A program made the translations under genes and the position numbers. Shown here piece after piece: positions 8,258 through 18,310 of a stretch of 64,000 nt of DNA (the first letter of the stretch is position 1; each line of letters opens with the position of its first letter). The DNA is taken from positions 1 through 64,000 of the forward strand of contig LVWS01000013.1 in NCBI GenBank assembly GCA_002083365.1, written 5' to 3'. Origin of the DNA: Nitrospira sp. SG-bin1. GTDB taxonomy: Bacteria > Nitrospirota > Nitrospiria > Nitrospirales > Nitrospiraceae. The notes under the pieces are model-generated. The model was not told the DNA's origin. It worked only from the letters and a program-made list of their open reading frames with translations, and did not search any database.

Positions 8258-10705
8258 ATGACTGAGAAGACGCGGATTGAAATCGCTCTTTTGTTGCCCG
8301 CGGTGCCGGATGCTCGTGACACGTGCGTTCAGCGACTCGGCCACTTGTTGAGAGCGAAAGAAGGAATTGAGGCCACACACCTTCCGGACATGAAAGACAA
8401 GGGCTCCGACCACATCTGCATTCACTACGATCCCGAGCGGCTGTCGATCGGGGAAGTTCGAGATTTGGCCCGCCGGGCCGGAGTGGAACTCGACAAGCGG
8501 TTCGGGCACTTGTTACTCAAGTCGGCACCGATGCACGCTCGACAGGCGCGTACGGTCGAGTCGCGAGCCAGACAAATCGCTGGGGTCCTGGAAGCCGCGG
8601 CATCTCCCGCTGGCGTGCTGCGCATCGAGTTCGATCGCCAAGCGGCCGACGAACAAGCCATCCGAGCGGGGCTGCAAAAGATCGGTGTGCGAATCCTCGA
8701 ACAGGCGAAACCGCGGACGCCAGCCGAACCATCTGAAGCCGGACGCCAGCCTGCGCCGAAAGAACAGGAACATGGCGGCCTGTTGGGCGAGAGGACGGAG
8801 TTGGTGTTCGCCGCGCTCTGCGGCGGGCTGCTGCTCATCGGATGGCTCTCGTCATTGACCACCATCACGCCGTGGGTGCCTTGGAGCCTCTACCTGGCCG
8901 CGTACTTTTTCGGCGGATTTTTCACATTCCGCGAAGCGATCGAGAACATCCGTGCCGGTCGTGTTGAAATCGATTTCCTGATGCTGGTGGCAGCCATTGG
9001 TGCTGCCACGCTAGGAGAATGGGCCGAAGGCGCTCTGCTGCTCTTTCTATTCAGCCTTGGACACGCGCTAGAACAGTATGCGATGGGTCGCGCTAAACGG
9101 GCGATCGAAGCGCTTGCTGAACTCGCGCCCCAAACCGCGCTGGTCCGTCGTGGTGGCGAAATAGCGGAAGTGCCGGTGGAACAACTCCGCTCCGGAGATG
9201 TCGTGGTCGTCAAGCCGAACGAGCGAATCCCTGCTGACGGGTTCGTGATCAAGGGTGAAGGGAGCGTCAATCAGGCCCCGATCACCGGCGAGAGTGTGCC
9301 CGTGGACAAGCGAGCAGTCGATGATCCGCGCACGGCGGCTGCGAATCCCGATCGACTCGATCCGCAATTCCGCGCGTTCGCCGGCACCATCAATGGAAGT
9401 GGCGCGCTGGAGATTCAGGTCACCAAGCTCGCCAGTGAATCCACGCTAGCCCGTGTCGTTCAAATGGTCAGGGAGGCCGAGACGCAAAAGTCGCCCTCGC
9501 AGCGGTTTACCGATAAATTCGAGCGCTACTTCGTTCCCGCAGCATTGGCGTTCGTCGTCCTGCTCCTGTTCGCCTGGGCCGTGATCGACGAACCGTTCAG
9601 CACGTCATTCTATCGCGCGATGGCGGTGTTAGTGGCGGCCAGCCCCTGCGCGCTGGCAATCTCGACCCCGAGCGCGGTCTTAAGCGGTGTCGCTCGCGCG
9701 GCGCGCGGCGGAGTGATGGTCAAAGGCGGCGGGCCGCTAGAACACTTGGGAGGGCTCGGCGCTATCGCGTTCGATAAAACCGGCACCTTGACTGAAGGCA
9801 TGCCACGCCTGACCGACGTGGTCGGTTCAGACGGCGTCGCCGAGGACGAGTTGTTGCGCGTTGCCATGGCAGTGGAAAGTCTTAGCGACCATCCGCTGGC
9901 GGCCGCCGTGACGCGGGGCGGCAAAGAGCGGCTGAAGAGCGATGCGGTCTTACCAGCTCACAACGTACAAAGCATCACCGGCCGCGGTGTCAAAGCCACC
10001 GTTGACGGTCAGCCGGTGTACATCGGCAATGACAGGCTTTTCGCCGAAGTCGAGGGTTCGCCCGCACCGAAGGCGTTGCAGGCGTCTGTCGAGAAGCTCA
10101 AAGCCAGCGGCCGCACAACGATGATCGTCCGGCGTGGCGAAACCTACCTCGGTGTGTTGGGCTTGATGGACACGCCGCGCGAATCAGCCAAGAACGTGAT
10201 TGCCCGCTTAAAAGAGCTTGGCATCCGGCGAATGATCATGCTCTCGGGTGACAATCAACAGGTCGCTGATGCAGTCGCCAAAGCAGTCGGTATCGACGAA
10301 GCCTTGGGTGATTTGATGCCCGACGACAAAGTCGAGGCGATCAAGAAACTCAGCAAACAAGAGGGCGTGGCAATGGTTGGCGACGGCGTGAACGACGCTC
10401 CTGCGATGGCAAATGCCACGGTTGGGATCGCGATGGGCGCGGCCGGTTCAGACGTTGCGCTGGAAACCGCCGATGTGGCGTTGATGGCGGACGACTTAAA
10501 CCATCTCCCCTTCGCCGTCGGCCTGAGCCGGCAAACGAGCCGCATCATTCGGCAGAATCTCTGGTTCAGCCTCGGCATGGTCGCATTCCTTATTCCCGCG
10601 ACCGTACTCGGACTGCAAATGGGGATCGCCGTTATGTTCCATGAAGGTTCGACGCTCCTGGTCGTTTTCAATGCCTTCCGGCTCTTGGCGTATCAAGCCA
10701 AGTAA
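8258..10705 (+). CDS. P1B-type heavy-metal ATPase, CoaT/P1B-4-like
   Basis: This protein of about 815 residues has the P-type features: TGES actuator motif (APITGESVPVDK), DKTGTLT phosphorylation motif, and a GDGVNDAPAM hinge. The metal-site signatures are SPC in the fourth-helix motif (VAASPCALAIS, not CPC) and HEGSTLLVVFNAFRLL in the last helix. The SPC plus HEG(S/T) pair is diagnostic of P1B-4 pumps, which export Co, Zn, Cd or Fe(II). Two weak HMA-like domains without CxxC occupy residues 1-155. A GTG at 8192 would add 22 residues, but the ATG at 8258 begins the conserved part. It stands alone between broken genes. Confidence 0.88.
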   Translation: MTEKTRIEIALLLPAVPDARDTCVQRLGHLLRAKEGIEATHLPDMKDKGSDHICIHYDPERLSIGEVRDLARRAGVELDKRFGHLLLKSAPMHARQARTVESRARQIAGVLEAAASPAGVLRIEFDRQAADEQAIRAGLQKIGVRILEQAKPRTPAEPSEAGRQPAPKEQEHGGLLGERTELVFAALCGGLLLIGWLSSLTTITPWVPWSLYLAAYFFGGFFTFREAIENIRAGRVEIDFLMLVAAIGAATLGEWAEGALLLFLFSLGHALEQYAMGRAKRAIEALAELAPQTALVRRGGEIAEVPVEQLRSGDVVVVKPNERIPADGFVIKGEGSVNQAPITGESVPVDKRAVDDPRTAAANPDRLDPQFRAFAGTINGSGALEIQVTKLASESTLARVVQMVREAETQKSPSQRFTDKFERYFVPAALAFVVLLLFAWAVIDEPFSTSFYRAMAVLVAASPCALAISTPSAVLSGVARAARGGVMVKGGGPLEHLGGLGAIAFDKTGTLTEGMPRLTDVVGSDGVAEDELLRVAMAVESLSDHPLAAAVTRGGKERLKSDAVLPAHNVQSITGRGVKATVDGQPVYIGNDRLFAEVEGSPAPKALQASVEKLKASGRTTMIVRRGETYLGVLGLMDTPRESAKNVIARLKELGIRRMIMLSGDNQQVADAVAKAVGIDEALGDLMPDDKVEAIKKLSKQEGVAMVGDGVNDAPAMANATVGIAMGAAGSDVALETADVALMADDLNHLPFAVGLSRQTSRIIRQNLWFSLGMVAFLIPATVLGLQMGIAVMFHEGSTLLVVFNAFRLLAYQAK

Positions 10706-11312
10706 ATTGGGGATCGGAGACTCAGGAACGCTGATGTCTGATTGAGGAACTCACATTACGTCGTCGCGATAATCACTGTTGCTGATCCCACTTACTCACC
10801 AGAGGATTGAGCAAACGCATAGGAGATGGAACAGAACAACAGAACACACATCCTTTAGAACTGCGGGAGGACATTATGAGTCTGCCAATTTCTCTCGGAT
10901 GATTCGTGCCCGCCGGTCTTTGCGAGATTGGAGGCGCTGATCAGCTTGATACGTGACCCGGTCCTGCGACTTACCGCAGCAAAGGCTTCTGGGCCGCAGC
11001 CTTTGAGGTGCTTACATTAACCGAGAAATCCGGTTTTTGGGCGAGGCCTTCAGCGGCGATCCGTTTATATCTGGAGAAACGTTTCCTGCATTTCAAACGG
11101 GATTTCGATGGTTTAAAACGCCGGAGGTCCAAATGGACTTCGTGTTTAAATGCGTCCGCGATGGGTCAGAACAGACAAGGTCATCCTCAGGGGCTGAGGT
11201 CGGGCCAGGATGGACTTATACGATCCAAGTAGGGCTTCGAGTGCTGTTTGATGTGTTTCGATGACCGTAGCAGTGTTTCTAGGGGTAGTTGGGGTCAGGA
11301 TGTGGCCTGGAC
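10706..11312. other. gene-poor stretch
   Basis: No convincing gene is seen. A good ribosome binding site (GCGGGAGGACATT) at about 10862-10874 leads into an ATG frame that stops after 8 codons (10875-10901). Short open frames at 11008-11264 have no family features. This is likely decayed DNA. Confidence 0.4.
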
Positions 11313-11508
11313 GGGGCGAAAGGCAAACTCATTCGAATTGATGGCGAACATTATGTTTTAAAAGAGACCAACGGAAATGAACGAACGTTTCATGGTGGAT
11401 AGCCGCACACATAAAAATGCGGCAGTTCTCAAAGACAGGTTCAAGATCGACCATTCGACAGTCCAGGTGGAACAGGGCAGTCGGAGGTCGGCAGAAATGC
11501 AGCTGTGA
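11313..11508 (+). pseudogene. small hypothetical protein remnant, frameshifted
   Basis: Two adjacent frames join into one protein-like sequence: GKLIRIDGEHYVLKETNGNE, then after a one-base shift near 11391, TFMVDSRTHKNAAVLKDRF. It resembles small beta-rich periplasmic proteins in which a repeated GELLxIxGxxYVVKD pattern is followed by charged residues. No start codon is present, so it is truncated as well. The assignment is by style only. Confidence 0.45.
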
Positions 11509-11531
11509 CAACAAGTGGAAGGGGCAACGGT

Positions 11532-11975
11532 ATGGACTGGAATTTGGAACTCCTCATGGCCTTTCGCGCCCTGCTCGCAGTTACCTTGGGAGGGTTCATC
11601 GGCTTGGAGCGCGAGCGGCACGGACGCGAGGCGGGGATCCGAACCTACGGGGCGGTGGCACTGGGGGCATGCGTCTTTGCACTCATCTCGAGCCATATAA
11701 CAACCGGGTCGAATCCCCACGTCATTGCCGCAGGCGTGGTTACGGGTATCGGGTTCCTTGGGGCGGGTGTCATTCTGCGGGAAGGTGGAACTATCATGGG
11801 GCTGACGACGGCCGCTACGCTCTGGTCCACCGCCTCCGTCGGCCTCGCGATCGCGTACGGGATGTACATCTTGGGCATGCTTACGAGCGTCATCGTGTTT
11901 GGCCTTCTTGCGGTGCACCACCTACCCCATTGGGGCCGTTTGAGGAGCAAGGAGGGGAACAACCGCCAGCGATGA
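11532..11975 (+). CDS. MgtC/SapB-family membrane protein
   Basis: This 147-residue protein has 4-5 hydrophobic helices. It begins MDWNLELLMAFRALLAVTLG and carries the MgtC-family motif GGFIGLERERHGREAGIRTY and the G-rich helix GIGFLGAGVILREG. A ribosome binding site (GGAAGGGG) precedes the ATG at 11532, which is preferred over a GTG at 11505. The family links to Mg2+ limitation and, in some bacteria, to control of ATP synthase. The C-terminal cytoplasmic domain of long MgtC proteins is absent. Confidence 0.85.
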   Translation: MDWNLELLMAFRALLAVTLGGFIGLERERHGREAGIRTYGAVALGACVFALISSHITTGSNPHVIAAGVVTGIGFLGAGVILREGGTIMGLTTAATLWSTASVGLAIAYGMYILGMLTSVIVFGLLAVHHLPHWGRLRSKEGNNRQR

Positions 11976-12136
11976 TGCCGTGGTGTAGGTTGTGCGTATG
12001 ATGAAGAACGAGCCCCTCACTTTCCCACGTAAACGCGGCCGATGTCGGCGAGGCCGCCGAACAACGGCAGGCAGCTGACGGCGCGTCGCGCCGCAGCTGA
12101 TGCCGGGCGTTGAGGTTGTAGAACCCCCCCCAGGAC

Positions 12137-12365
12137 CTAACCTCCCATGAGATAATTAGCCGCACCGCATTTCATGGGGCGGGCGATGGGATGGCTCGAT
12201 ACAAACCCGTTCAACCAGGTCTGAAACTTCTGAAACTTCTGCCGTGCGTCAGGATCGGTCGTCGAGACATGCGTCTGGTTGGAGCGCCGCTCCCCCCGAA
12301 ACGTGACCGTGGGATTGCTCGGGTCCTCGTCTTGGTGCTGCTCCGGCCCCGCATCCAGCGACCGA
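12137..12365 (-). mobile_element. IS5-like transposase fragment
   Basis: On the minus strand the frame reads SNPTVTFRGERRSNQTHVST followed by TDPDAR, the central signature of IS5/IS1182-type DDE transposases. It then continues as unrelated sequence (KFQKFQTWLNGF). Both ends of the transposase are missing. The fragment abuts the broken gene at 12370-14209 and probably marks where its 5' end was lost. Confidence 0.65.
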
Positions 12366-12369
12366 ATCC

Positions 12370-14209
12370 GGCGCTTGACCGCCGTGGCCGGACTGAAGGG
12401 CGAGATCGCCAAAGGGACCCTTTACCGACACATGGCACACCTAGTCACATGCGGGGCCCTCGAGCGGGTCGGACGTGGCTATCGCACCACCCCGCTGGGG
12501 CAGCGGTGGTTGGCTGAAGCCCAGGCCCACATCGAGTGGAACCTGTTCGATCGTGTGTACCCTCCCTTCGCCCACATTCCAACTCCGTATCATAAGGCGC
12601 TCCTGGAGCTCCTCCTCGCGGCTGCGGTGGTCCGGCGAGCTGGCCTTCACGCGGATCATCTCTGCGCCTTTGTCGTGATGGGAACCACGTTACGCTGGAA
12701 GACGTCGCTGGGGCGCATGGCCTGCGCCATGCTCGGCGTCGATCCGAACGTGAGTCTGATCGATCTGGCGTCGGAAGCCGGCCGATCGGTGTTTGTCCGA
12801 CGGACCAGCGACGGACATCTGCTCTCGGAACGCAATGTGCTGTCCACCCCCCCTCGCCGTGTTTGACGACTATCTGCAAGCCAACGACGCCGTCCGGGCC
12901 GCTGTGCGCCCCTTTTTGAGCGGTCGCCGCACCGTGCCCTATGAGAACGGCGTGATTGCCGTCGACTGCGTGACGCTGTTGACGCTCAATCCGCGAGCCA
13001 AGTCGACGGTGGAGCATCAAACCACGTTGACGCCCGCCCAGCTGCGGCGCGTGATCATTTGTAATCTGGACACGGTCGCCATGCCGGATCTGTCACTTAC
13101 CGGTCATCAGGCTCTGGAGGCCGCCGGGCAGCACGGCCCGCTCACCCTGCCCGGGCTGCGCACCGATTTGCAGGAACATCGGGGCGCCGTGGTGCAGGGG
13201 GTGCGTGATCTGGTCCGGCCCGAGATGCACGATCGGATCGATACTGAAATGCTGCGCCTTCTCGCCTCGGGCATGACCGCGTTCATCGACGACGACACCC
13301 GAGCGATCCAGCAGATGCTCTACAATGTCGGCTTGACGATGGAAACCCTCGGATGGGCCCGTCCTGACTGGGTCCAGGCCGTGCGAGAATTCTCGCTCGT
13401 TCGCCCTCAGCCTGACCCCAGGAGACTGCCACCTCGACGGTGTCCCTCCACCACAGAATTGCGGCAGGCCGAGCGGATCAAACAGGCGATAGGGGCCCGT
13501 GGCCTCACGGACGTCGTGGATGTGCTGTTCATCCTGTCGGTGATTGATGGCCATGGACTCTTCCATCCGCCTACTCCAGCCCCGAAGCAGCGCAGCAAAG
13601 ACATCCGGCGCAAGGCAAAGGCAACAGCCAATCGGCTCCGTCGACGCATTCAAGAAATTCGGGCGGGAACCCGTGCGGCCACAGACGAGCGAGAACGGCG
13701 GCTCGCCCAGGAGTGGCCTCGACTCGGCCAAGCGGCGCTCCACCTGGAGGAAGAGAAAATCCGGTGTGCGGAGTATCAGACGATGCGCGGGGGCCGGATA
13801 GTGCCGGGGGGAAAATATGCGAATCGTCGGCCCGCCAAAGAATTGACCCATGCTCTCTCGCTGATCGACTACCACCTCGAGCATGGGAAGCACTGGGCAA
13901 GACCGCAATGGGGCCTGTCTGACGGATATCGTGGTCGCGGTTCAAGCCCTCCGCGAGGACGTCGGCTTCGTGGCGGCACGCGTCCGAGACCGACTCCGCA
14001 AAGCGAAGAAGCATGATGCGTTGCAGATCTGGAGGAGTGAGTATCTGGAGGCCTTGAGCACGGTGGTGGTTACCGAGGAGATGCAGGGCATGCTGGAGCG
14101 GAAACGGCAGTTTGCTGAACTGCTGAGCACGCTCTACTCGCCCGAGTCGTCGGCATCAGAGCAAGAAGCGGTGGCGGCTCGGCTCGGTCCTTCCTTTCGT
14201 GTTGCTTAA
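12370..14209 (+). pseudogene. long winged-helix-type protein of unknown function, broken by two frameshifts
   Basis: Three overlapping frames form one sequence. Frame 1 (to about 12845) holds a winged-helix-like region (GEIAKGTLYRHMAHLVTCGA, LERVGRGYRTTPLGQ). Frame 2 (about 12850-13905) is helical and basic, with an Arg-rich coil near IRRKAKATANRLRRRIQEIR. Frame 3 (about 13905-14209) ends in a helical tail (RVRDRLRKAKKHDALQIWR). The first shift falls at a run of seven C at about 12845; the second is near 13905. The 5' end is replaced by the IS5 scrap. I do not recognise the family. It might be a plasmid replication or mobilization protein. Confidence 0.55.
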
Positions 14210-14477
14210 GTGATCAGCATCATTGCCTGCTAGACATCGTCCTCTTTGATAAAACTGTAGACGTGCTCCTCAATCGTCCCACATCGGGCAAGCCCATGGG
14301 ACGCTCCTGGGACAGATCGTGAGACAATGGGACATGGACCGCTCTGTCGAGGAGTAGCAGCGATGAGTGACACTGGGAGCATAGAAAAGTTACGAAATGC
14401 GATGTTCGGGCAAAACCAGGATTTCTAGCTTACGATTGTGTATGGTGCCCGCGATTTCTCCTTCTCGGTGGAGAAGA
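14210..14477. other. non-coding stretch with TGGGAC repeats
   Basis: No gene is seen. The words CATGGGACGCTCCTGGGAC and ACAATGGGACATGG lie close together at about 14291-14340, giving three TGGGAC direct repeats of unknown meaning. Confidence 0.35.
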
Positions 14478-14705
14478 AGGTAGGGTGGCGGCGGGCCGGA
14501 CCAGATCATCAAAAATGAGTCCCCGCAGAACTCTCGCATGGTGTCTCGGGCCGGCTAGGTCGGAGCGTCACCTCGCTGTGGACGGTCCACCTCTATCCAT
14601 AAATATAGGGAAGAGTGCCTCGCTGGACGCGGATTGAGGCCTCCGTCGCTGCTCTGAAATCAGTCTTTCCAAAGAGGGAGGGGGGCGAAGGGAGAAGGAA
14701 TGGAG
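14478..14705 (+). repeat. diverged direct repeat, copy 2 (partner at 5875-6110)
   Basis: This copy has the same ordered blocks as 5875-6110, including GGTCCACCTCTATCCATAA and CAGTCTTTCCAAAGAGG. Its iteron half-site is degenerate (GGACGGTCCACCTCTAT). It lies 130 bases upstream of a tyrosine recombinase gene, which makes a recombination-site role possible. Confidence 0.6.
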
Positions 14706-14832
14706 GGAAGCATGGAGGCGCCACTGACTTCGGAGCAAGCGCCTCCGGATCGAGGTGCGTCGAGGGGGCCTCGTACCGTTACCCACAACGGTGCTGCGCC
14801 GGGCGGGTGGAGAACTCCCGCCAGTCTGTTAG

Positions 14833-15428
14833 ATGCTCTCGCACTCCACGCTCGTCGGCCTGCGCATCTATCTGGATGAATTGGCAGGGCAGCTCGTGCA
14901 ACAGAAGCCGACCTCTACCACAGCCCGGACCTATTTGAAGCGGAGACGCTTCTTCATCACATGGCTTAAGCAGGGAAGAGACCCACATCTACGTCGCCTC
15001 GATCGTCTTTGTCTTGAGACCTCTCGCGATTGGATCGATCGGCGGTTTTCGAATATCCGGACGAAAAATGGCTACCTGACGGCCGTCCGCCAATTTCTGA
15101 ACTGGCTCGTGCCGTTGCATCCCGGATTGGTCAATTCGACCGATCTCGTACAAGGCTGGCGCTGCAGTCGGCAGCACACCCGGCGGCATCTGCCCGTGGA
15201 GGATGCCAAAGCGTTACTGACGTCACTTGAAACAGATCCGCGGAAGACAGAGGTGCAGCGTGCCCGCAATGTCGCGATGGCCTATCTGATGCTCAAGACC
15301 GGGCTGCGGACGGGTGAGGTGAGCCGGGCGCGGATCGAACATCTGCAGGAGCTCGTGCCTGGGGAGAAGTGGCGGCTGTGGGCGCATGGGAAGGGGAGAG
15401 CGTCCGCCGATGAGTCGGGGCAGGCCAC
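14833..15428 (+). pseudogene. tyrosine recombinase/integrase, C-terminus lost to an IS3 end
   Basis: The protein begins at 14833 with a SAM-like core-binding domain (LDELAGQLVQQKPTSTTART, YLKRRRFFITWLKQGRD) followed by the start of the catalytic domain. It keeps the first catalytic Arg (LMLKTGLRTGEVSRARIEHL) and the Lys hairpin region (WRLWAHGKGR). The His-x-x-Arg box and the nucleophilic Tyr are missing because the sequence changes at about 15428 into an inverted IS3-family left end. The visible frame runs into IS sequence and stops at 15453. It is XerC/D- or integron-like in layout and is inactive as it stands. Confidence 0.8.
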
Positions 15429-15560
15429 CTGGGCCTTGAACGTCGCTCCGTGATTCCGTCTCGGTCTCTTCATTGCCTCGCTCCTCTCGTCGGCCACCTC
15501 CCGGTGGCGTGGGTGAAGCCAGGCTACCATTTATCACACTGTCCGCATTTCCGGAGCCCT
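15428..15560 (-). mobile_element. IS3-family left-end remnant
   Basis: On the minus strand this matches the left end of the intact IS3 element at 6110-6240: the CGGACAGTGTGATAAATGGT terminus and the start of orfA (MKRPRRNHGATFKAQVA). Similarity stops after the first 17 or so orfA codons. It is a different, diverged copy, not a duplicate of the intact element, and it truncates the recombinase. Confidence 0.8.
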
Positions 15561-15782
15561 CTCTGTGCAGCGATAAGAAAATCCCCCTCGCATGGGAATG
15601 GCTGCTACAGGTGTTAAACGTTTGAGTGAATACCTAAAGGCTAATTTCGTTGTAATGAAAATAGTCTACCGTTTTATATACAACCGCCTAGAGCAAAATA
15701 AGCACACTTGTACGGCAAGATGTCTCTCAGTACCGAGCGGCTGGAGTAGAACTAATCTGCACGTCGCGCACTGTGGTTCCGG
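15561..15782. other. non-coding, AT-richer stretch
   Basis: No gene or clear signal is seen. Base composition changes here from the GC-rich mobile debris to the lgt region. Confidence 0.4.
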
Positions 15783-16613
15783 TCATTGGAGTTTTATCGA
15801 CATAGGCGGAACACCGTCATCTTCGGCTTGTTGATAGCCTAAGGTCAGCATGACGATTCCCACGAGCACCATGGGCAAGGAGAGAATTTGGCCCATGGTG
15901 ATCGGTCCGAAAATAAATCCCAAGTGCTGATCCGGGTCACGGAAGAATTCACCGATCAGTCGGCTGATGCCGTATCCGGTGATGAAACTCCAAAAGAGTG
16001 TGCCGGGCGGGGTCGGACGTCGGTCAATCCACCATAATGCAGTGAACAAAACAAGGCCTTCCAGCGTGGCCTCATACAATTGCGACGGGTGGCGGCAGAT
16101 GGGTCCTCCTGCCGGAAAGACCATGCACCAATCTACATCGGTTGATCGACCGAAGAGCTCGCCATTGATAAAATTCCCGATCCGACCGAACCCTAAGCCG
16201 ATCGGTGTCACGCAGGCAGCCAAGTCTGCGATGGTATAGGCAGGGATCCCTTGCCTTCGGCTGAACCAGATCAGCGCGATGATGGTTCCGAGGAGCCCCC
16301 CGTGAAAGGACATGCCTCCTTCCCAGACCGCCAGGAGTTTCAGAGGGTTTTGGATATAGTCTGAAAAGTTATAAAAGAGCGTGTAGCCGATCCGCCCGCC
16401 GAGAAACACGCCGAAGGCGGCATACACGACCATGTCATAAATCTGGTCTTTCCTGATCGCTAACCCTTTACGCGCAACGTTGTGTTGAATAAAGAAGTAC
16501 GCCGCGGTTAGGCCGATCAGGTACATCAGCCCGTACCAGCGGAGCTGAATGGGTCCCAGAGCCACAAGAACCGGGTCGATGTTTGGGTAGGGGATGGCGG
16601 CTGGGGGACCCAT
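15783..16613 (-). CDS. lgt: prolipoprotein diacylglyceryl transferase
   Basis: Lgt attaches diacylglycerol to the lipobox Cys of prolipoproteins in the inner membrane. The 276-residue protein has about seven membrane helices and the Lgt signature GLGFGRIGNFINGELFGRST with its essential Arg and Asn, plus the N-terminal RWYGLMYLIG and the GGMSFHGGLLG loop. The ATG at 16613 (MGPPAAIPYPNIDP) matches the normal family start better than the longer frame. It is complete. An extra lgt on a plasmid rich in lipoproteins (CzcB, several small exported proteins) may be functional cargo. Confidence 0.93.
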   Translation of the reverse strand: MGPPAAIPYPNIDPVLVALGPIQLRWYGLMYLIGLTAAYFFIQHNVARKGLAIRKDQIYDMVVYAAFGVFLGGRIGYTLFYNFSDYIQNPLKLLAVWEGGMSFHGGLLGTIIALIWFSRRQGIPAYTIADLAACVTPIGLGFGRIGNFINGELFGRSTDVDWCMVFPAGGPICRHPSQLYEATLEGLVLFTALWWIDRRPTPPGTLFWSFITGYGISRLIGEFFRDPDQHLGFIFGPITMGQILSLPMVLVGIVMLTLGYQQAEDDGVPPMSIKLQ

Positions 16614-16994
16614 TACAGTGCTTTCAGAATCGGCCTTCGTGTGACGGTGCTCATAGCTTGAAAGGAACACGAATCTAGCACACGCAGTATCCTTTGCATC
16701 CTACGGCAAAACTTGCCGCGGGATCATACGGGGCTCATCTGTCAATACAAACGCAATCAGTCCAATGATGATCTCAAAAAATGGAACGGAGTGGTGGATT
16801 CAATGAAATTCCGTTTAGCGATCTACCTCTATGCCATCAGCAATCAGCGGCAAGCCAAAATGAAAGTGACGAACTAAGTCAACTTAAAAACATAGTGGAA
16901 AGCTTAGCGGCAGTTCATTTCTTCCACTAGCGCTACCTACGTTTCGAGATTTTGGGTCTCTTCCTTACACAAGGTTGTCAATAGCCACACGCGG
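16614..16994. other. non-coding gap upstream of lgt
   Basis: No gene is seen between lgt and the lipoprotein gene. The stretch presumably holds the lgt promoter, but I could not place it. Confidence 0.4.
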
Positions 16995-17453
16995 TCATGT
17001 CGCTTCGTCGAGATGAATAACTGCCGTTGGACTCATCGAATGGAAGGGGTCTGCCATATCCGTCCAGATATTGTATTTAATAACCATTCGAGACCGGAGA
17101 AAACACAAGCTGGCATACTCACCCGCTGGAATTCTGATGATATCCTTTATCACTCCATACCATGTCTTAAACCCCCTTTCACAACCTGCCTGTGGCGTCG
17201 GCTGAACCCCAAGAAATCCGAGATAGATCGGGGCCGAGAGGTCATTGTGCCACCGGATTTCCTCACCTACAACCGCATACAATTCAGCGGGATCAATGGA
17301 GGCCTGGCCGGTGATATGGATGTCATGGACGCGAAGCGGCCTGGCCGCCTTTGAGAATACGGTACAGCCGACGAAGACGACCAAGAGCAATAGAATAGAG
17401 CTGAGGCCTACGTACGTTGGCATAATGACCATCTTTGATCGCTTTGAACACAT
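16995..17453 (-). CDS. putative lipoprotein with cupredoxin-like fold
   Basis: This 152-residue protein has an N-terminal helix ending in a lipobox-like LVVFVGC (Cys about residue 30). The mature part has a beta pattern (VVGEEIRWHNDLSAPIYLGF) like cupredoxin-type or plastocyanin-like proteins, but no clear copper ligand set. I do not know the family. The start could also be the Met at residue 8 (17432). Confidence 0.6.
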   Translation of the reverse strand: MCSKRSKMVIMPTYVGLSSILLLLVVFVGCTVFSKAARPLRVHDIHITGQASIDPAELYAVVGEEIRWHNDLSAPIYLGFLGVQPTPQAGCERGFKTWYGVIKDIIRIPAGEYASLCFLRSRMVIKYNIWTDMADPFHSMSPTAVIHLDEAT

Positions 17454-17911
17454 ATATGAAGTATGAAGGGAGGAAGGTCACACAACATCAGGCTTTCCGT
17501 TGTCTACTGTGCGATCGACGGTTTTCGTTTGTATTAACAATACTTCTGGAGAAGAAACTCAACGAGCTTGGGGAGACCATAGCCATGTCGCACAAAACAG
17601 CTATTGCGAAAGAATGTGTACTCTGGAAAAAGCTGCGATCAGGCATCACACTACATTAAATTTTTTCGACCTGCTAAACCGTTACCCTTTCGACGGCATC
17701 GTGCATATACCTATATAGTGATGGCTAACGGCATATGCAACATTTTAAACTCTCATGTTTTAGCCAGAAACTTATCACCTGATTGGATGAAGCTTCGCCG
17801 CGCCTGGCTTCTATGCGAATCCACGAACATTGGCGTGGCTGAGTCCCTCCTGCCCTATGGACTGCTGAGTTTATAGGACCTCTATCTCGACCCATATAAT
17901 AATCTGATAAG
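17454..17911. other. non-coding gap
   Basis: I see no gene with family features or a ribosome binding site between the lipoprotein gene and flgB. Confidence 0.4.
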
Positions 17912-18310
17912 TCATTGGTCGCGGCCGTTGATAGCAGAGAGTATGTGTGCCAATTCCTTCCTGAGTACCTCTGCAATCGCTCTGTACTGCATAGCGTTGT
18001 CAGAAAGCTTCGCCATTTCTAATTCCAGATTGACCGAATTTGCATCTAACGGAAGGTCGGCGGCGGGAACCTCCGCAATCCGTTCCTCGGTGGTCACGAT
18101 TGGTAGCATCAGATGTCGAGCATTCGTTATATGCATGATCACGCCCTTTGCATCCTGACGCGCAGCAGCTAATGCATCTTTAAAGTGGAGCTCTTTGGCA
18201 CGATACCCTGGTGTTTCTTCATTAGCGATATTGGCTATACTCACACGGTGCTGGACCGCTCGTAAATCCAAAACCCGCGCCAATTCAAACGATTCGTCAA
18301 AAATTTTCAT
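17912..18310 (-). CDS. flgB: flagellar basal-body rod protein FlgB
   Basis: This 132-residue protein has the rod-protein N-terminus LRAVQHRVSIANIANEETPG followed by YRAKELHFKDAL, and a C-terminal helix (ELEMAKLSDNAMQYRAIAEV) used for axial assembly. The ATG at 18310 follows GGAGGG. It is close to the usual FlgB length (about 130-140) and looks complete. It is alone: no flgC, fliE or other flagellar gene is nearby. It may be a stray copy or may complement a chromosomal locus. Confidence 0.9.
   Translation of the reverse strand: MKIFDESFELARVLDLRAVQHRVSIANIANEETPGYRAKELHFKDALAAARQDAKGVIMHITNARHLMLPIVTTEERIAEVPAADLPLDANSVNLELEMAKLSDNAMQYRAIAEVLRKELAHILSAINGRDQ

Noticed and set aside
10875..10960. 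Possible YnfA-like remnant (VPAGLCEIGGA)
   Set aside because: The similarity covers about ten residues and is in a frame broken by stops. It is too short to call, although a full YnfA gene exists at 53914.
11008..11264. Two overlapping 74-75 codon ORFs
   Set aside because: Neither has a recognisable motif, a signal peptide or a convincing ribosome binding site.
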